NCBI RefSeq assembly: GCF_002741015.1
Contig: NZ_CP016620.1
Coordinates: 124,001-188,000, forward strand
Length of the DNA: 64,000 bases
Direction of reading: 5' to 3'
Origin: Microvirga ossetica
GTDB taxonomy: Bacteria > Pseudomonadota > Alphaproteobacteria > Rhizobiales > Beijerinckiaceae
This document shows, piece after piece, positions 26,139-35,410 of this stretch. The translations under genes and the position numbers were made by a program. The stretch's first letter is position 1, and every line of letters begins with the position of its first letter. The notes under the pieces are model-generated. The model worked only from the letters and a program-made list of their open reading frames with translations, was not told the DNA's origin and did not search any database.

Positions 26139-26798
26139 ATGCCAGAGATTCTACTGACCGGTTTTCAGCCTTATGGCGGGCGCCAGCTCAATCCCTCCGC
26201 TGAAATCGTCCGGGCTCTCGACGGAACCAAGATCGGCGGCTGCTTGGTCCGGGGCATGCTGCTTCCGGTTTCTTTCCAGGCTGCCAAACAGCCGCTGGAT
26301 GATGCGATTGCGGAACATCATCCGGCCGTAGTGGTCTCCACGGGGCTCTGGCCAGGCGAGCCGGTCATCCGGCTCGAACGGGTTGCGGTCAATCGCGCCA
26401 GCTTTGAGATGCCTGACAACGATGGGCAGCGCCCGCTCGACGAGAATGTCGATTCGGAGGGACCTGTCGCCCGAGCCGTAACGCTTCCCGTCGGAACGAT
26501 TATTCCTGCGCTTCGTGAGAAAGGGATCCCGGCCAGAACATCGGATACCGCCGGCACATTCCTCTGCAACACGACCTTATACCGGGCTCTCGGCGCCTGC
26601 GAGCGGATCGGAACTGGCGCGCGCTGCGGGTTCGTCCACCTGCCTTATCTCCCGCAACAGGTCGCCGCACTTCTCGATGATCTCAGCAGTGAGGGGCGCC
26701 TTGAGCTTCATCAACGAGCTGATTTGGCGTCAATGTGCTTCGACATGATGCTTGATGCGGTTAGCACTACCCTCGCCCTCTCACTCGACCCGGACTGA
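26139..26798 (+). CDS. pcp: Pyroglutamyl-peptidase I (peptidase C15)
   Basis: 219 residues, family-normal length. N-terminal ILLTGFQPYGGRQLNPS, the Glu of the catalytic triad in RLERVAVNRASFEMPDN, catalytic Cys in DTAGTFLCNTTLYRAL and His in GFVHLPYLPQQ are all present. It removes N-terminal pyroglutamate (5-oxoproline) from peptides in the cytoplasm. It is embedded between the permease and ATPase genes of an ABC importer, with 18 bases on each side, so it probably processes the imported substrate. Confidence 0.92.
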   Translation: MPEILLTGFQPYGGRQLNPSAEIVRALDGTKIGGCLVRGMLLPVSFQAAKQPLDDAIAEHHPAVVVSTGLWPGEPVIRLERVAVNRASFEMPDNDGQRPLDENVDSEGPVARAVTLPVGTIIPALREKGIPARTSDTAGTFLCNTTLYRALGACERIGTGARCGFVHLPYLPQQVAALLDDLSSEGRLELHQRADLASMCFDMMLDAVSTTLALSLDPD

Positions 26799-26816
26799 CT
26801 ACCCAAGCAGGACGCA

Positions 26817-27890
26817 ATGGCATCTTCTTCTCTTCTCCATGTTCGTGCCGTTTGGAAAAAGTTCGGCGAGCGGATCACAGCTGCAGGAGTCGATCTTCAA
26901 ATCGGGAATGGTGAGTTCTTCACGATGCTTGGACCAAGTGGATCCGGCAAGTCCACCGTCCTCCGAATGATTGCAGGTCTGGAGCAGCCTGACAGTGGTC
27001 GCATCCTGATCAGCGGGCAGGATGTCACGGACCTACCGCCTTGGCGGCGAGAGCTTGGAATGGTGTTCCAGCAATACGCCAACTTCCCCCATATGACGGT
27101 AGCCCAGAATATCGGCTACGGCCTTAGGCGCAGGAACCTCGACCGCGATGCGGTACGCAAACGGGTCGCCGAGTTGCTTGAGCTCGTGAGCTTGCCCGGT
27201 TTCGAGGGGCGTCCGGTAACGCGCCTCTCAGGAGGTGAGCAGCAGCGTGTCGCTATAGCGCGTGCCCTTGCACCTCGGCCTCGACTGCTCCTGCTCGATG
27301 AGCCGCTCTCAGCTCTTGATGAGAAGATCCGCCGTGAGATGCAAGCTCAATTGAAGGACATTCAGAGGGCAACCGGGACAACCTTTGTCTATGTGACCCA
27401 CGATCAGGAAGAAGCCTTGACGATGAGTGACAGGGTGGCAGTGCTCAACTGGGGCCACCTTGTTCAGATAGACGAACCACATGCACTCTTCCGCCGGCCA
27501 AAAACGAAGTTCGTTGCCGGCTTCTTTCGGGGCAGCAATGTTGTTGAGGGACGTTTTGCTGGCCGCAGTGGGACTGACGTTTTTGAATGCTCCTCATTCC
27601 GGGCTGTGCTTCCGAACCTATTAGCACAGCCCGCCAATCCGCCTGCAGTTGCAATCCGAGGAGAGGATATCCGCATCAACAGTCAACCCAATCCCGACGA
27701 CATTACGTTCAATGCTACTCTGGAACGGATGACCTACCGGGGTGTCTATACGGATTATCAGCTGAGACTGGCTGACGGCCAGGTTATTACGGCGTCGACG
27801 ACATCGGGACAGGAGATCCCGGTCGGGCAAGCCGTCCATGTGGCGGTACGAGCCGAGGCAATCGTCCCCCTCCACGCTGAGCCAACCTAA
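26817..27890 (+). CDS. ABC transporter ATP-binding protein, PotA type
   Basis: 357 residues. Walker A GPSGSGKST, Q-loop VFQQYANFPHMTV, signature LSGGEQQR, Walker B LLLLDEPLSALD, H-loop YVTHDQEEAL; a C-terminal TOBE domain (about 280-350) with IRGEDIRINSQP and YRGVYTDYQLRL. It powers the importer encoded just upstream and is the last gene of the unit. Confidence 0.92.
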   Translation: MASSSLLHVRAVWKKFGERITAAGVDLQIGNGEFFTMLGPSGSGKSTVLRMIAGLEQPDSGRILISGQDVTDLPPWRRELGMVFQQYANFPHMTVAQNIGYGLRRRNLDRDAVRKRVAELLELVSLPGFEGRPVTRLSGGEQQRVAIARALAPRPRLLLLDEPLSALDEKIRREMQAQLKDIQRATGTTFVYVTHDQEEALTMSDRVAVLNWGHLVQIDEPHALFRRPKTKFVAGFFRGSNVVEGRFAGRSGTDVFECSSFRAVLPNLLAQPANPPAVAIRGEDIRINSQPNPDDITFNATLERMTYRGVYTDYQLRLADGQVITASTTSGQEIPVGQAVHVAVRAEAIVPLHAEPT

Positions 27891-28066
27891 GCTCCGGCTC
27901 AACATGCCTAGTAGTTTACGACCTGGATAGCGGATGGGTGAGGGGATTGGCCTGCCCCTGCTGGGCTACCCGGGTGTGATGTTAATTCAGGGTTCGTTTG
28001 AACCGGGGCGAACTAAACGGCGATAGGTATAATCCGGGCCGAGTTGTGTGGAAGATCTCAAGTCAA

Positions 28067-28099
28067 AGCCCGCCAGACCACAACGAGGTCCAGCGGGCT
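28067..28099. terminator. Bidirectional terminator between potA-like and esterase genes
   Basis: Stem AGCCCGC/GCGGGCT with an inner GACC/GGTC stem and a 7-base loop, lying seven bases beyond the esterase stop on the minus strand. The flanks are moderately T-rich, with no long T-run. The 170 bases before it, after the ATPase gene, hold no gene. Confidence 0.6.
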
Positions 28100-28106
28100 C
28101 TTGTGC

Positions 28107-29376
28107 TTAAATGGGGCGTGCGGCTGTCGGCTTTGGGTGTTCAAGGAAGAAGCGCATCATCTCACGGCTGGCATTAGGCCCCTTCGGTTCAGTGTACGAG
28201 CCAGCCGGACTTCCGCCGGACCAGGCATGACCCGCCCCGTGGAGAACCCAATGCTCAAGCATCGGGTGTCCACTGTCATCGCACGCGACCGTGCAGGTAT
28301 AGCTTATCCCGCCTGTAGCCTGACCGCGGCTGACCTTTGTCTGGAAATCCGAGCCCGCCTTCGACTGAGCAATGACCTGGTCCCCATTGACAGGGTTTAC
28401 CGTCGTGTCGCGATCGCCATGAAACACGATGGTCGGCACGAGCTGCTTCGCCCCACCATGATGGGGTGCCCCGCCCTGCCGCATGGCGGCGAACGCCGAG
28501 GGCATGTCACGCGCGGCCCCGCACGCCAACCCTGAGTGGACGCCCACGGCCGCATACAGGTCCGGATATGCCGAGCCCATGATCGCCGCGGCTGCCCCAC
28601 CGGCTGAGAGCCCAGCCACATAGACGCGTCCTGGCTCGACGGAGAAGTCACGCATGATCTGACGGGTGATGCCAGCGATCAGCGAGGGCTCACCCCGATC
28701 CCGTTGCTGATCGGCTGCGTTGAACCAGTTCCAGCACTTCGAGACATTGGCGGACTGGACCTGCGCCGGGTAGGCCACAAGAAACGTCTGCTCCTCGGCC
28801 AACTCGTTCATCTGGGTGCCGGCTGCAAAATCGTCTGGCGATTGTGTACAGCCGTGCAGCATCACCACGAGCGGCACAGGCTGACCTGTGTAGCCGCTTG
28901 GGATGTAAAGCTTGTAAGCTCTGCTTCCCGCCTCGTTGGCAAAGGTTTGTTCTTCGAAGCGCGCTCCCTCTGGCAGCGGGGCCGGTGCACGTATTGGCAC
29001 GCGTCCGACCAGCCCGTCGAGACCAGGCATCAGGCCAGGTTGGCTCATTCGGTCGAGGAAGACGCGCAGTGCCTCCGGTACCTCTGCCTGGTCCAAGCCT
29101 CCGGTGGGACCGTTGAAAGCGTTGGGCGTGGGGTTTGGGAAGGTGAACTTCGGCGGGGTCCATGCCACTCCTCCGGACCGATGGCGGCATCATATCGATG
29201 ATCCGCGCGGCAGGCCTCCCTAGGCGCTTGCCTGCGTCTTTATCGTTATCGTCCGCAGCGGGTGACGGATGGGCAGATGAAGGCATTCCCTGAAGGAGTG
29301 CCATGGCTTCTGCGAGCCGACCTTCACGGGTCAGGCGGGTTGCCTCGAGCATGTTGATGTTTGGATTTGCGTTCAT
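28107..29376 (-). pseudogene. PHB-depolymerase-family esterase, frameshifted near its N-terminus
   Basis: The main frame, 28107-29168, encodes an alpha/beta hydrolase of the PHB depolymerase family: YIPSGYTGQPVPLVVMLHGCTQSPDDFA, nucleophile Ser in YVAGLSAGGAAAAIM, then DTTVNPVNGDQVI and a C-terminal His. The usual N-terminal segment (MNANPNINMLEATRLTREGRLAEAM) is in another frame, starting at ATG 29376 with its own AGGA. A one-base indel near 29168 would join them. A GTG at 29168 might rescue expression but has a badly spaced ribosome site. Confidence 0.75.
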
Positions 29377-29469
29377 GGTTTCAGTCCTGTTGTTGGACAA
29401 AGCGGGGCTATCCCTTCCTCGCGGGAAGGGTTGGGCAGGTTCTACTGTGCGGCGGGTGCTAGCGGATGG

Positions 29470-29889
29470 TCAGCGAATGCGGTCCTTCAGCGCCTCTTTG
29501 ACAGCGGGACTGGCGTGCAAGGCGCCAAGGACGTGAAGGGACGCGATCGTCTGCTGCGCCAGCTCAGGCGTGACATCGTTGGCAATGCTGGCGAGACCGA
29601 GAACCTGGATGTGCAGCACTTCTTCGGCCGCTTGGGCGGCTTCGAGATCTTGTCGGCTGTAGTGACGCAGGCCGAGGTCGAGCCGGTGTCGTTCGACCGA
29701 TTTCTTGACGGCATCGTTGTGCCGATCAAGCTGGTTTCGAATGGCTGTCCGGATGAAATCGGTCCGATTGGAGTAGAAGCCCTCCTGCACGAGCAGATCG
29801 ATATGGCCCAAGTCGACATAGCCAAGGTTGATCGTGATCTTCTCGCTATCCGATGCCTTAGGCCGAAGTTCGTGCAAATTGCTCGCCAT
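29470..29889 (-). CDS. Ribbon-helix-helix (CopG-like) regulator
   Basis: 139 residues from ATG 29889 (GAGGG eight bases upstream); a longer frame to 29949 has no ribosome site. The N-terminal KITINLGYVDLGHIDLLVQEGFYSNRTDFIRTAIRNQLDRH is a clear RHH DNA-binding unit. The C-terminal half is helical (EVLHIQVLGLASIANDVTPELAQQTIASLHVLG). It is divergent from the ClpP-like gene and a candidate regulator of it. Confidence 0.75.
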   Translation of the reverse strand: MASNLHELRPKASDSEKITINLGYVDLGHIDLLVQEGFYSNRTDFIRTAIRNQLDRHNDAVKKSVERHRLDLGLRHYSRQDLEAAQAAEEVLHIQVLGLASIANDVTPELAQQTIASLHVLGALHASPAVKEALKDRIR

Positions 29890-30060
29890 GTGGCCATCCC
29901 TCAACCATCTGTATGGATGGTAAATAGACGGTGCGGCAGGCGAGTTCAAGACCTGCCGATAATCTTTCGCTGAACCCGATCCGCTTCCTCGCGTCTATAT
30001 CACTCGTCAGGCTCCTGAGCGGGAGCCGGGCCTGGCGTGAGATCTGATGGGGAGACTGCA

Positions 30061-30660
30061 ATGCCCACCGTTCAGCACATCTACTGCAGCGCCATCATCA
30101 GCAAGAAGATGTGTGACGCGCTCACAAGCTACGTCTTCTCGATCAGTGCCGCTAAAGGCGGCGTGGACGAGTTCGTAGTCTATCTGGTGACTGGTGGCGG
30201 TAACCCGAGCTCCGGAATGGAGCTCTACAATTTCTTCAAAGCAAGGCCCGAGCGAACGACCATCTACAATATGTCGAGCGTCGACTCGGCGGGTGTGCTG
30301 TTCTTCCTTGGTTTCCAGACGCGGTACGGCGTTCCCGCTTCCAGCTTCATGGTGCACCAGACCAAGTTCTCGAAGGCTCCCCTGCCCGAATGGTACAGCT
30401 ACTCCGATCTGAAGAAGTCCGAATTGGAGCTGCTTGCGGTGGACCAGAAGACCCACCGTGTTATCGCCTCTGAGACAGCCTCGAAGGCTGAGGCGCCTCT
30501 CTCGGTTGAAGACGTGGAGACTGCCGCGACCCGCACGACCATCTATTTTGCCGAGGATGCTCTGCGGCACGGCTTTATCGAGGGCATCGTCACGCCGACG
30601 ATGCCGATCCAGGATGTGTTCTATCTGACGGATCAGTATCTCGCCGGGCTACCGGATTGA
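30061..30660 (+). CDS. ClpP-like serine protease (SDH/crotonase fold), stand-alone
   Basis: 199 residues from ATG 30061 with GGGAG eight bases upstream. The fold shows DEFVVYLVTGGGNPSSGMELYNFF, the nucleophile region SSVDSAGVLFFLGF aligned with the ClpP ASMA motif, and SFMVHQTKF with the His. It is shorter and more divergent than housekeeping ClpP and has no Clp ATPase neighbour. The role is unknown; its upstream neighbour is an RHH regulator. Confidence 0.75.
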   Translation: MPTVQHIYCSAIISKKMCDALTSYVFSISAAKGGVDEFVVYLVTGGGNPSSGMELYNFFKARPERTTIYNMSSVDSAGVLFFLGFQTRYGVPASSFMVHQTKFSKAPLPEWYSYSDLKKSELELLAVDQKTHRVIASETASKAEAPLSVEDVETAATRTTIYFAEDALRHGFIEGIVTPTMPIQDVFYLTDQYLAGLPD

Positions 30661-30680
30661 ACAGCGCTCAGCTTGACCTG

Positions 30681-31856
30681 CTAAAGAACAACGCGCGGCT
30701 GATCGCGAACCTCTTCTCCAAGTTTCTGTGCGGCTCGTTCTACCGCACTGGCGACTGCGTCGGGAGCCAGGTGATGGACCATGTGACCAAGTCCTGGAAG
30801 GGCGATGAACTCGCTCTGCGGCAGCTCCCGATGCAGGCGCTCCGATTGACGGCCCACATCCGCAATCTGATCGTCGGCACCTGTGATGATCGTGATCGGC
30901 ATCCGCAGCTCCCGGTAGTGGTGCTGCAGCTCCATCACTGAGGGTGTCATGAGGGCTGCGTCCTCAGCCGCGGCGCGTAGCTGCGACGGACGCAGCATCA
31001 TTTCCTTGGGGAACTGCCTCTCAAACCGCTCTGGCACCACCGCTTGTGCAAACATTTGTTTGATCAGGCCCGGCAAGATGGCCCGGGCGACCAGAGGAGA
31101 GATGGTGTGGCGCATCGCATCGCCGATCACTGGAACAGCCGGTGGCGAGAACAGGAACATGTCGGCCCGCAGGGTTAGGCAGTAGTAGCCCGAGGCAAGC
31201 ACAAGGCTGCGAACAAGCGAGGGGGATTCAAGGGCAAGGGCTACCGCGGCCAGGGTGCCCCAGGAGTGGCCCAAGACGACTGCATGCCCGACGCCGAGTT
31301 GCCCCAATGCACGCTGGAAGAGCTTCGCATGGGCTCGTGGTGTCCAGAGCTGGCGGGGCCTGCTGCTATAGCCGTACCCAGGTCGGTCGAACACGATCAC
31401 CCTGTAGCGGGACGCCAGACGATCCACGAGGCCGCTGACGGTAAAGTCCTGGATCATGGTGCCGTTGCCGTGGATCAGCACGACAGGTTCGCCCTCGCCG
31501 CGCTCGATATAGTGCACACGCACGCCATCAACATTGAGGAACCGGCCTGTTGGCGGCGTCTTGCGTTCGGCAGCTTCAGCTCTCTGCCAGTTGTACAGAA
31601 CAGCGGCGCCCAGTGCTGCGGCCGAGCCTGCCAGAACCGGCGCAAGCCAACGCCAGCGACTTGGGTGAGAGGCCTGCCTGGTACGGGACGTCCCGCCCGA
31701 CTTCGCAGTCGTACGACGGTGACGATGGGTATTGGCCCGCTGTGGCTCGGCAGAATGAAGGGCCGCACCGTCTGGGTCGGGCGGGCTCGTCTCGGCTTTT
31801 GTCTCCGTGCGGGACCTGCATGCTCTCCATGTGGGCTGATCGTGGAGAACGCCCAA
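30681..31856 (-). CDS. Membrane-anchored alpha/beta hydrolase
   Basis: Up to 391 residues. Residues 1-70 are basic and disordered; a membrane helix follows (WLAPVLAGSAAALGAAVLYNW), then the hydrolase: HYIERGEGEPVVLIHGNGT (oxyanion), nucleophile elbow VVLGHSWGTLAAV, ITGADDQIADVG for the acid and LPGLGHMVHH with the catalytic His. The frame starts with TTG at 31856 and has no good ATG before the helix, so the true start is uncertain. Substrate unknown. Confidence 0.75.
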   Translation of the reverse strand: MGVLHDQPTWRACRSRTETKAETSPPDPDGAALHSAEPQRANTHRHRRTTAKSGGTSRTRQASHPSRWRWLAPVLAGSAAALGAAVLYNWQRAEAAERKTPPTGRFLNVDGVRVHYIERGEGEPVVLIHGNGTMIQDFTVSGLVDRLASRYRVIVFDRPGYGYSSRPRQLWTPRAHAKLFQRALGQLGVGHAVVLGHSWGTLAAVALALESPSLVRSLVLASGYYCLTLRADMFLFSPPAVPVIGDAMRHTISPLVARAILPGLIKQMFAQAVVPERFERQFPKEMMLRPSQLRAAAEDAALMTPSVMELQHHYRELRMPITIITGADDQIADVGRQSERLHRELPQSEFIALPGLGHMVHHLAPDAVASAVERAAQKLGEEVRDQPRVVL

Positions 31857-31962
31857 GAGTCCAGTCGGTTGCTGCAGCGCACTAATGCAAGGCAGAAGCC
31901 CTTTCCTAACAAGCTCCCAGACGGCTCACGGCCCTCTTGATCACAGATCGCTTCAGAGCGCC

Positions 31963-32157
31963 TTATCCAGCGGTCTGCTCCTCGTCTTCGTCAGAAAGGA
32001 GATCGTCGAGCATGTCAGCAAGATCCACCACCTGATCGGACGAGGCGCGATAAACCGCAGTGTCGCCGGACTGATCCTCGATCCGGATGCGATACTCTCC
32101 ATCAACATGTGTGACGGCAATGCGGGCAAGGGTCTTCATGATAGGAAATTGGGCCAT
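31963..32157 (-). CDS. Small acidic hypothetical protein, 64 residues
   Basis: ATG 32157 has GGAG eight bases upstream; longer frames lack this. The sequence ARIAVTHVDGEYRIRIEDQSGD suggests a small beta-sheet and the tail LADMLDDLLSDEDEEQTAG is strongly acidic. I do not recognise a family. Confidence 0.6.
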   Translation of the reverse strand: MAQFPIMKTLARIAVTHVDGEYRIRIEDQSGDTAVYRASSDQVVDLADMLDDLLSDEDEEQTAG

Positions 32158-32270
32158 GCGTATCTCCGTAGCATAGCGAGAACACCCGTGCACCCGCGAA
32201 TGATCCACTCTGAGCGAGCGGATGGACAGTGGGTGGCGCTGGCCCAAGGACGAGAGCTCCACCAAGGCTG

Positions 32271-32990
32271 TTAGCGACTGCGCGTTGCGACGTATACGGT
32301 GTTCGTCACCTCGCCATCGTTCCGCAGGTTGTCGAAGGCGATGATGTGGGCCGCGCTGGTGGCAAACACCTCACGAAGGGCCTGTTGAAACTCATCATCA
32401 GGAGGATCGTTCGACCACAGGGCAAAGACGCCATCGGGATGAAGGTGCGCCCCAAGACGTGTCAGGCCACCGACTGTGTAGAGTGCTGCATGGCTCGGAT
32501 GCAGGACGTTCTTCGGTGAGTGGTCGATATCGACCAGGATCGCGTGGTAGCGGCGTCCTGGATGCTCAGCATCGAAGCCCGCCTCTGAAGTGGCCCCGGT
32601 AAAAAAGTCGCCAAGAACCAGCCGGCACCGTGGATCGGAGGTTAGCTCGGCTCCGAGCGGCAACAGGCCCTGCTGGTGCCATTCGATCACTTCCGCAATG
32701 GCGTCGACCACCAGGAGCGAGCCCACCTGTGCATGCTCCAGCACGGCTCGTGCGGTGTAACCGAGGCCAAGGCCACCGACGATCACATCGAGGGACGTTC
32801 CGGGCAGGGCTGCGAGCCCGAGTTGTGCAAGGGCGATCTCGGATGCGGTGAACAGGCTTGACATCAGGAACTCGTCACCGAGCTTGATCTCGTAGATGTC
32901 ACCTCCACTCAAGAGATCACGCCGGCGCCGAAGGCTGAGTGCTCCCATGGGAGTGGGACGGTAATCAAGCTCCTCAAAGAGGGCACTCAT
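32271..32990 (-). CDS. Spermidine-synthase-like methyltransferase-fold protein
   Basis: 239 residues. It has the Rossmann-type PABP synthase fold: IYEIKLGDEFLMSS at the N-terminus, DVIVGGLGLGYTARAVLEH (cofactor loop), LLVVDAIAEVIEWHQ and YHAILVDIDHSPKNVLHP. The YxQ-like and catalytic Asp positions differ from true spermidine synthases, so it may be an orphan aminopropyltransferase or methyltransferase relative. It is transcribed in line with the gene at 31963 but separated by 113 bases. Confidence 0.7.
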   Translation of the reverse strand: MSALFEELDYRPTPMGALSLRRRRDLLSGGDIYEIKLGDEFLMSSLFTASEIALAQLGLAALPGTSLDVIVGGLGLGYTARAVLEHAQVGSLLVVDAIAEVIEWHQQGLLPLGAELTSDPRCRLVLGDFFTGATSEAGFDAEHPGRRYHAILVDIDHSPKNVLHPSHAALYTVGGLTRLGAHLHPDGVFALWSNDPPDDEFQQALREVFATSAAHIIAFDNLRNDGEVTNTVYVATRSR

Positions 32991-33486
32991 GGTATGCTCC
33001 GCATTGGCTGGTCATTGTGGCTCCATCGCAGCATCCGCGATAGCCGAGTTGTCGTGACGTCGACGGCTTCCGCCCTCCAAACCCATTCAGCTCCCTCAAA
33101 ATTGGGCAGGCCGACGCAACTTATCCGGTGCAGCTCGGCGCCTGAGTGTTTGAGCAATGTCAGCTGGTGGCTGCGCCCAAGATAGAGCCGATAAGTAGTG
33201 AAGTGATTTCTTTCACCGCACTACAGAGTTGCAGCCACGAAGTATGGCTGGGAATGATAATTTTTCTGCAGGTGATGGGTAGTTTCAGCTAGTACTTGCT
33301 ATTGTTCATGCAATTGTCTATAGAATGTTTATCGGATTTTGGCCGGACAATCGGGTCGTTTCGCTTTTGGTTCTGCCAGGCGCACGTTCGGAATTTCTCA
33401 CCATTACATCGACGAACCGAGTTCAGGCCGCGCATTTGCGAGCCTTTGCTCATGTGCATCTGCAACAATCGCGAAAGGCTACCCCA
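32991..33486. other. Long upstream region of the cold-shock gene
   Basis: About 500 bases without a credible gene. The right half, from about 33240, is less GC-rich and probably holds the promoter and a long 5' leader, as is usual for csp genes. An AAAGG is located about eight bases before the csp ATG. Confidence 0.45.
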
Positions 33487-33696
33487 ATGGTTATGGGCAC
33501 TGTAAAATTCTACAACGACATGAAGGGCTTCGGCTTCATTCAGCCGAACGATGGCAGCAAGGACGTCTTTGTCCATGCGACCGCGCTTGAGCGCGCCGGA
33601 ATGCGGAACCTTGTTGAAGGCCAAAAGGTCTCCTTCGATACGGCCGAAGACCGCCGCTCCGGCAAGATCGCCGTCAATAACATCGAGAACGCGTGA
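33487..33696 (+). CDS. Cold-shock domain protein (CspA family)
   Basis: 69 residues. MVMGTVKFYNDMKGFGFIQP contains RNP-1 (KGFGFI) and DVFVHATALERAG contains RNP-2 (VFVH). It is an OB-fold RNA chaperone. The chosen ATG at 33487 is the first of two close ATGs. A strong terminator follows at 33742. Confidence 0.93.
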   Translation: MVMGTVKFYNDMKGFGFIQPNDGSKDVFVHATALERAGMRNLVEGQKVSFDTAEDRRSGKIAVNNIENA

Positions 33697-33741
33697 TCGT
33701 AATCACTGGCTCAGACCAGAATCTGGGCCGCTAAGCCTCGA

Positions 33742-33768
33742 AGCCGCTCCCACGTGGGGCGGCTTTTT
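33742..33768 (+). terminator. Rho-independent terminator of the cold-shock gene
   Basis: Stem AGCCGCTCCC/GGGGCGGCT with an ACGT loop, followed by a T-run (33764-33768). It starts 45 bases after the cold-shock stop. Confidence 0.85.
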
Positions 33769-33839
33769 CGTTTGTACCGGCTAACGACCAGCAGCGGCTA
33801 CCTGCTCTGCTCGATAACGATTAAGCCCAGGAGGAATGA

Positions 33840-34049
33840 ATGTCCCATAAGTATCAGGTTCATCAGTTGGTCCGCATCACCCATCCGCGTATCTCGGACA
33901 AGCGCGCAAGTGCCAGCGGCATCTACGAGGTGACGCGCCTCATGCCGGCGGACCAGACGGGTGAAGTATCGTACCGCATCAAATCGTCCGGCTTCGGCGA
34001 GCATGCCGTGCGCGAAAGCGAGATCGCGGCCAAGGCTTCCGTCATTTGA
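33840..34049 (+). CDS. Conserved small protein, 69 residues
   Basis: AGGAGG five bases before ATG 33840. The sequence HKYQVHQLVRITHPR, then SASGIYEVTRLMPADQTGEVSYRIKS and HAVRESEIA resembles a small protein I recall as frequent in Rhizobiales; no function is known. Its TGA overlaps the TTG start of the next gene. Confidence 0.75.
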   Translation: MSHKYQVHQLVRITHPRISDKRASASGIYEVTRLMPADQTGEVSYRIKSSGFGEHAVRESEIAAKASVI

Positions 34050-34339
34050 CCAGCGGCGACGCATTCTTTCAGGGATCGCAGATCTACGATCCGGTCGCGC
34101 TACTCAGGCAGGATGACGAGATCTTGTATGTCGCTCGCGTTGGCAGAAAGGCGTCACGGCAGCTCATGATCCTCACGCCCACGGGCGAGCCCGCTTGGCC
34201 GCACGAGCCGCTCGGCAGCCTCTCGGACGTGGGATGGGCGCTTCGGGCACATGCGTGGCACCTCGTGCCGCCCGAGCCTGTCGGCCAGGATGCCCAGCCG
34301 GCCAAGACGCTGGCACGACTTCTGGCCGAGAGAGCGTAA
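34046..34339 (+). CDS. Hypothetical protein, 97 residues, coupled TTG start
   Basis: TTG at 34046 overlaps the upstream stop (TTGA), which argues for translational coupling. The product has LRQDDEILYVARVGRKASRQLMILTP and AWHLVPPEP; no signal or membrane segment. No family recognised. Confidence 0.55.
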   Translation: MTSGDAFFQGSQIYDPVALLRQDDEILYVARVGRKASRQLMILTPTGEPAWPHEPLGSLSDVGWALRAHAWHLVPPEPVGQDAQPAKTLARLLAERA

Positions 34340-34364
34340 GCGACAAAGCAGAGGAAAGCCCGTC

Positions 34365-34663
34365 ATGGTTGATCAACCGACCAATCTCGATACCCATCGC
34401 GGCATGGCAGCCCAGAAGGCAACCGACCTTCGCGGTCCGAGGTCGAAGCAGATCAGGAAGCGCTGCGCACGAGACAGGCGGAACTCGAAGGCCTGCTGGC
34501 AGCCGCACCTGCCGCCGATTGGCCGGAAGTGGTCGAGAAGGCACGCTATCTGCTCGGCCTCTTGGCGCAGAGTCTGGATGCAAGCGATCTACGCCGCCGC
34601 AAGCTGATCGACCGCGTAATGGCCGACTTCGATCATCTGCTCGACAACACGACCCACGACTGA
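34365..34663 (+). pseudogene. Small conserved rhizobial gene with an internal frameshift
   Basis: From ATG 34365 the frame reads MVDQPTNLDTHRGMAAQKATDLR; the natural continuation SEVEADQEALRTRQAELEGLL and DWPEVVEKARYLLGLLAQSLD to a TGA at 34661-34663 is in the -1 frame. A one-base loss near 34432-34436 explains it. The joined product of about 99 residues matches a common small coiled-coil protein type in this order. Confidence 0.7.
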
Positions 34664-34704
34664 GATGATCTTTCGCACGACCTCAGCGACAACGGAGGCT
34701 ACCC

Positions 34705-34845
34705 ATGGCCAAAGGCGAACAACGCGGCAACCGCGAGGCAAAGAAGCCTAAGAAGGACAAGCCGAAGGACGCAATCCTGACATCACCCTTCGCGAATCAG
34801 GGCAAGGGCAGCACACCTGCGAAACCAACCGGCGGCAAGCGATAG
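34705..34845 (+). CDS. Very small Lys-rich protein, 46 residues
   Basis: CGGAGG about six bases before ATG 34705. The product MAKGEQRGNREAKKPKKDKP is strongly basic and ends TGGKR, with SPFANQGKG in the middle. Similar Lys-rich micro-proteins are common in Rhizobiales, and nucleic-acid binding is a reasonable guess. It follows the frameshifted gene by 41 bases. Confidence 0.65.
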   Translation: MAKGEQRGNREAKKPKKDKPKDAILTSPFANQGKGSTPAKPTGGKR

Positions 34846-34878
34846 CGTCTTCACGCATCACCTGCTGAAGGAACCCTA

Positions 34879-35154
34879 TTCAACACGCGGAACTTGTTGG
34901 GATCAGGTCTCGTCGCGGGCATCGGCTTCATGGGTAGGGGTGCCATCATTAGGCAATCAGGTGCTGTGCAAGGGACTGCCACAGCCGCAAGTCTATGGGC
35001 GAGTGGCGCGGTCGGAGCTGCGATAAGGCTCCGAAGCTATGATGTTGCCAACGTGATTGCCCACTTCACCATCTTCGCCTTCCGTGGTCTGTCTCCGATC
35101 AAACATCAAAACCAGCGTGGGGATGACATTGGCCCTTCACCGAGTGTTCAATGA
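34879..35154 (+). pseudogene. mgtC: MgtC/SapB membrane protein fragment
   Basis: The frame contains LVAGIGFMGRGAIIRQSGAVQGTATAASLWASGAVGAA, which matches the conserved MgtC core (GIGFLGAGAI..G.V.GLTTAASIW). The N-terminal helices are absent and the C-terminus degenerates after RGLSPIK, so this is a remnant. Confidence 0.7.
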
Positions 35155-35185
35155 GCTGCGTATAGCGGGGCTGATACCACTCACG

Positions 35186-35410
35186 GATGCACTCATTGTC
35201 AACCCGAACGACAAGGTCGAAGTAGCAGAGGCTATTCAGCACGCGTTGCACATGAGCGGGGAGGAGCGGGTCGCGCGCTGGGAGGCAATGTCCAAAGTTC
35301 TTTGGAGCTCCGATGTCTCACGGTGGGCGGCGGCATTTATCACGGATCTGGCCGCTAACAAGGCAGGTAGGGCCCGCAGCGGATTGGAGCTCGCTAAGAA
35401 AAGAGAATGA
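35186..35410 (+). pseudogene. otsA: 3' fragment of trehalose-6-phosphate synthase
   Basis: The frame reads DALIVNPNDKVEVAEAIQHALHMSGEERVARWEAMSKVL and DVSRWAAAFITDLA, which is the C-terminal end of OtsA (ALLVNPYD..VA.AI..AL.M...ER..R). The catalytic body is missing. It abuts the IS630 copy at 35420, so loss of the rest is probably linked to IS activity or to the mgtC junction. Confidence 0.7.
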
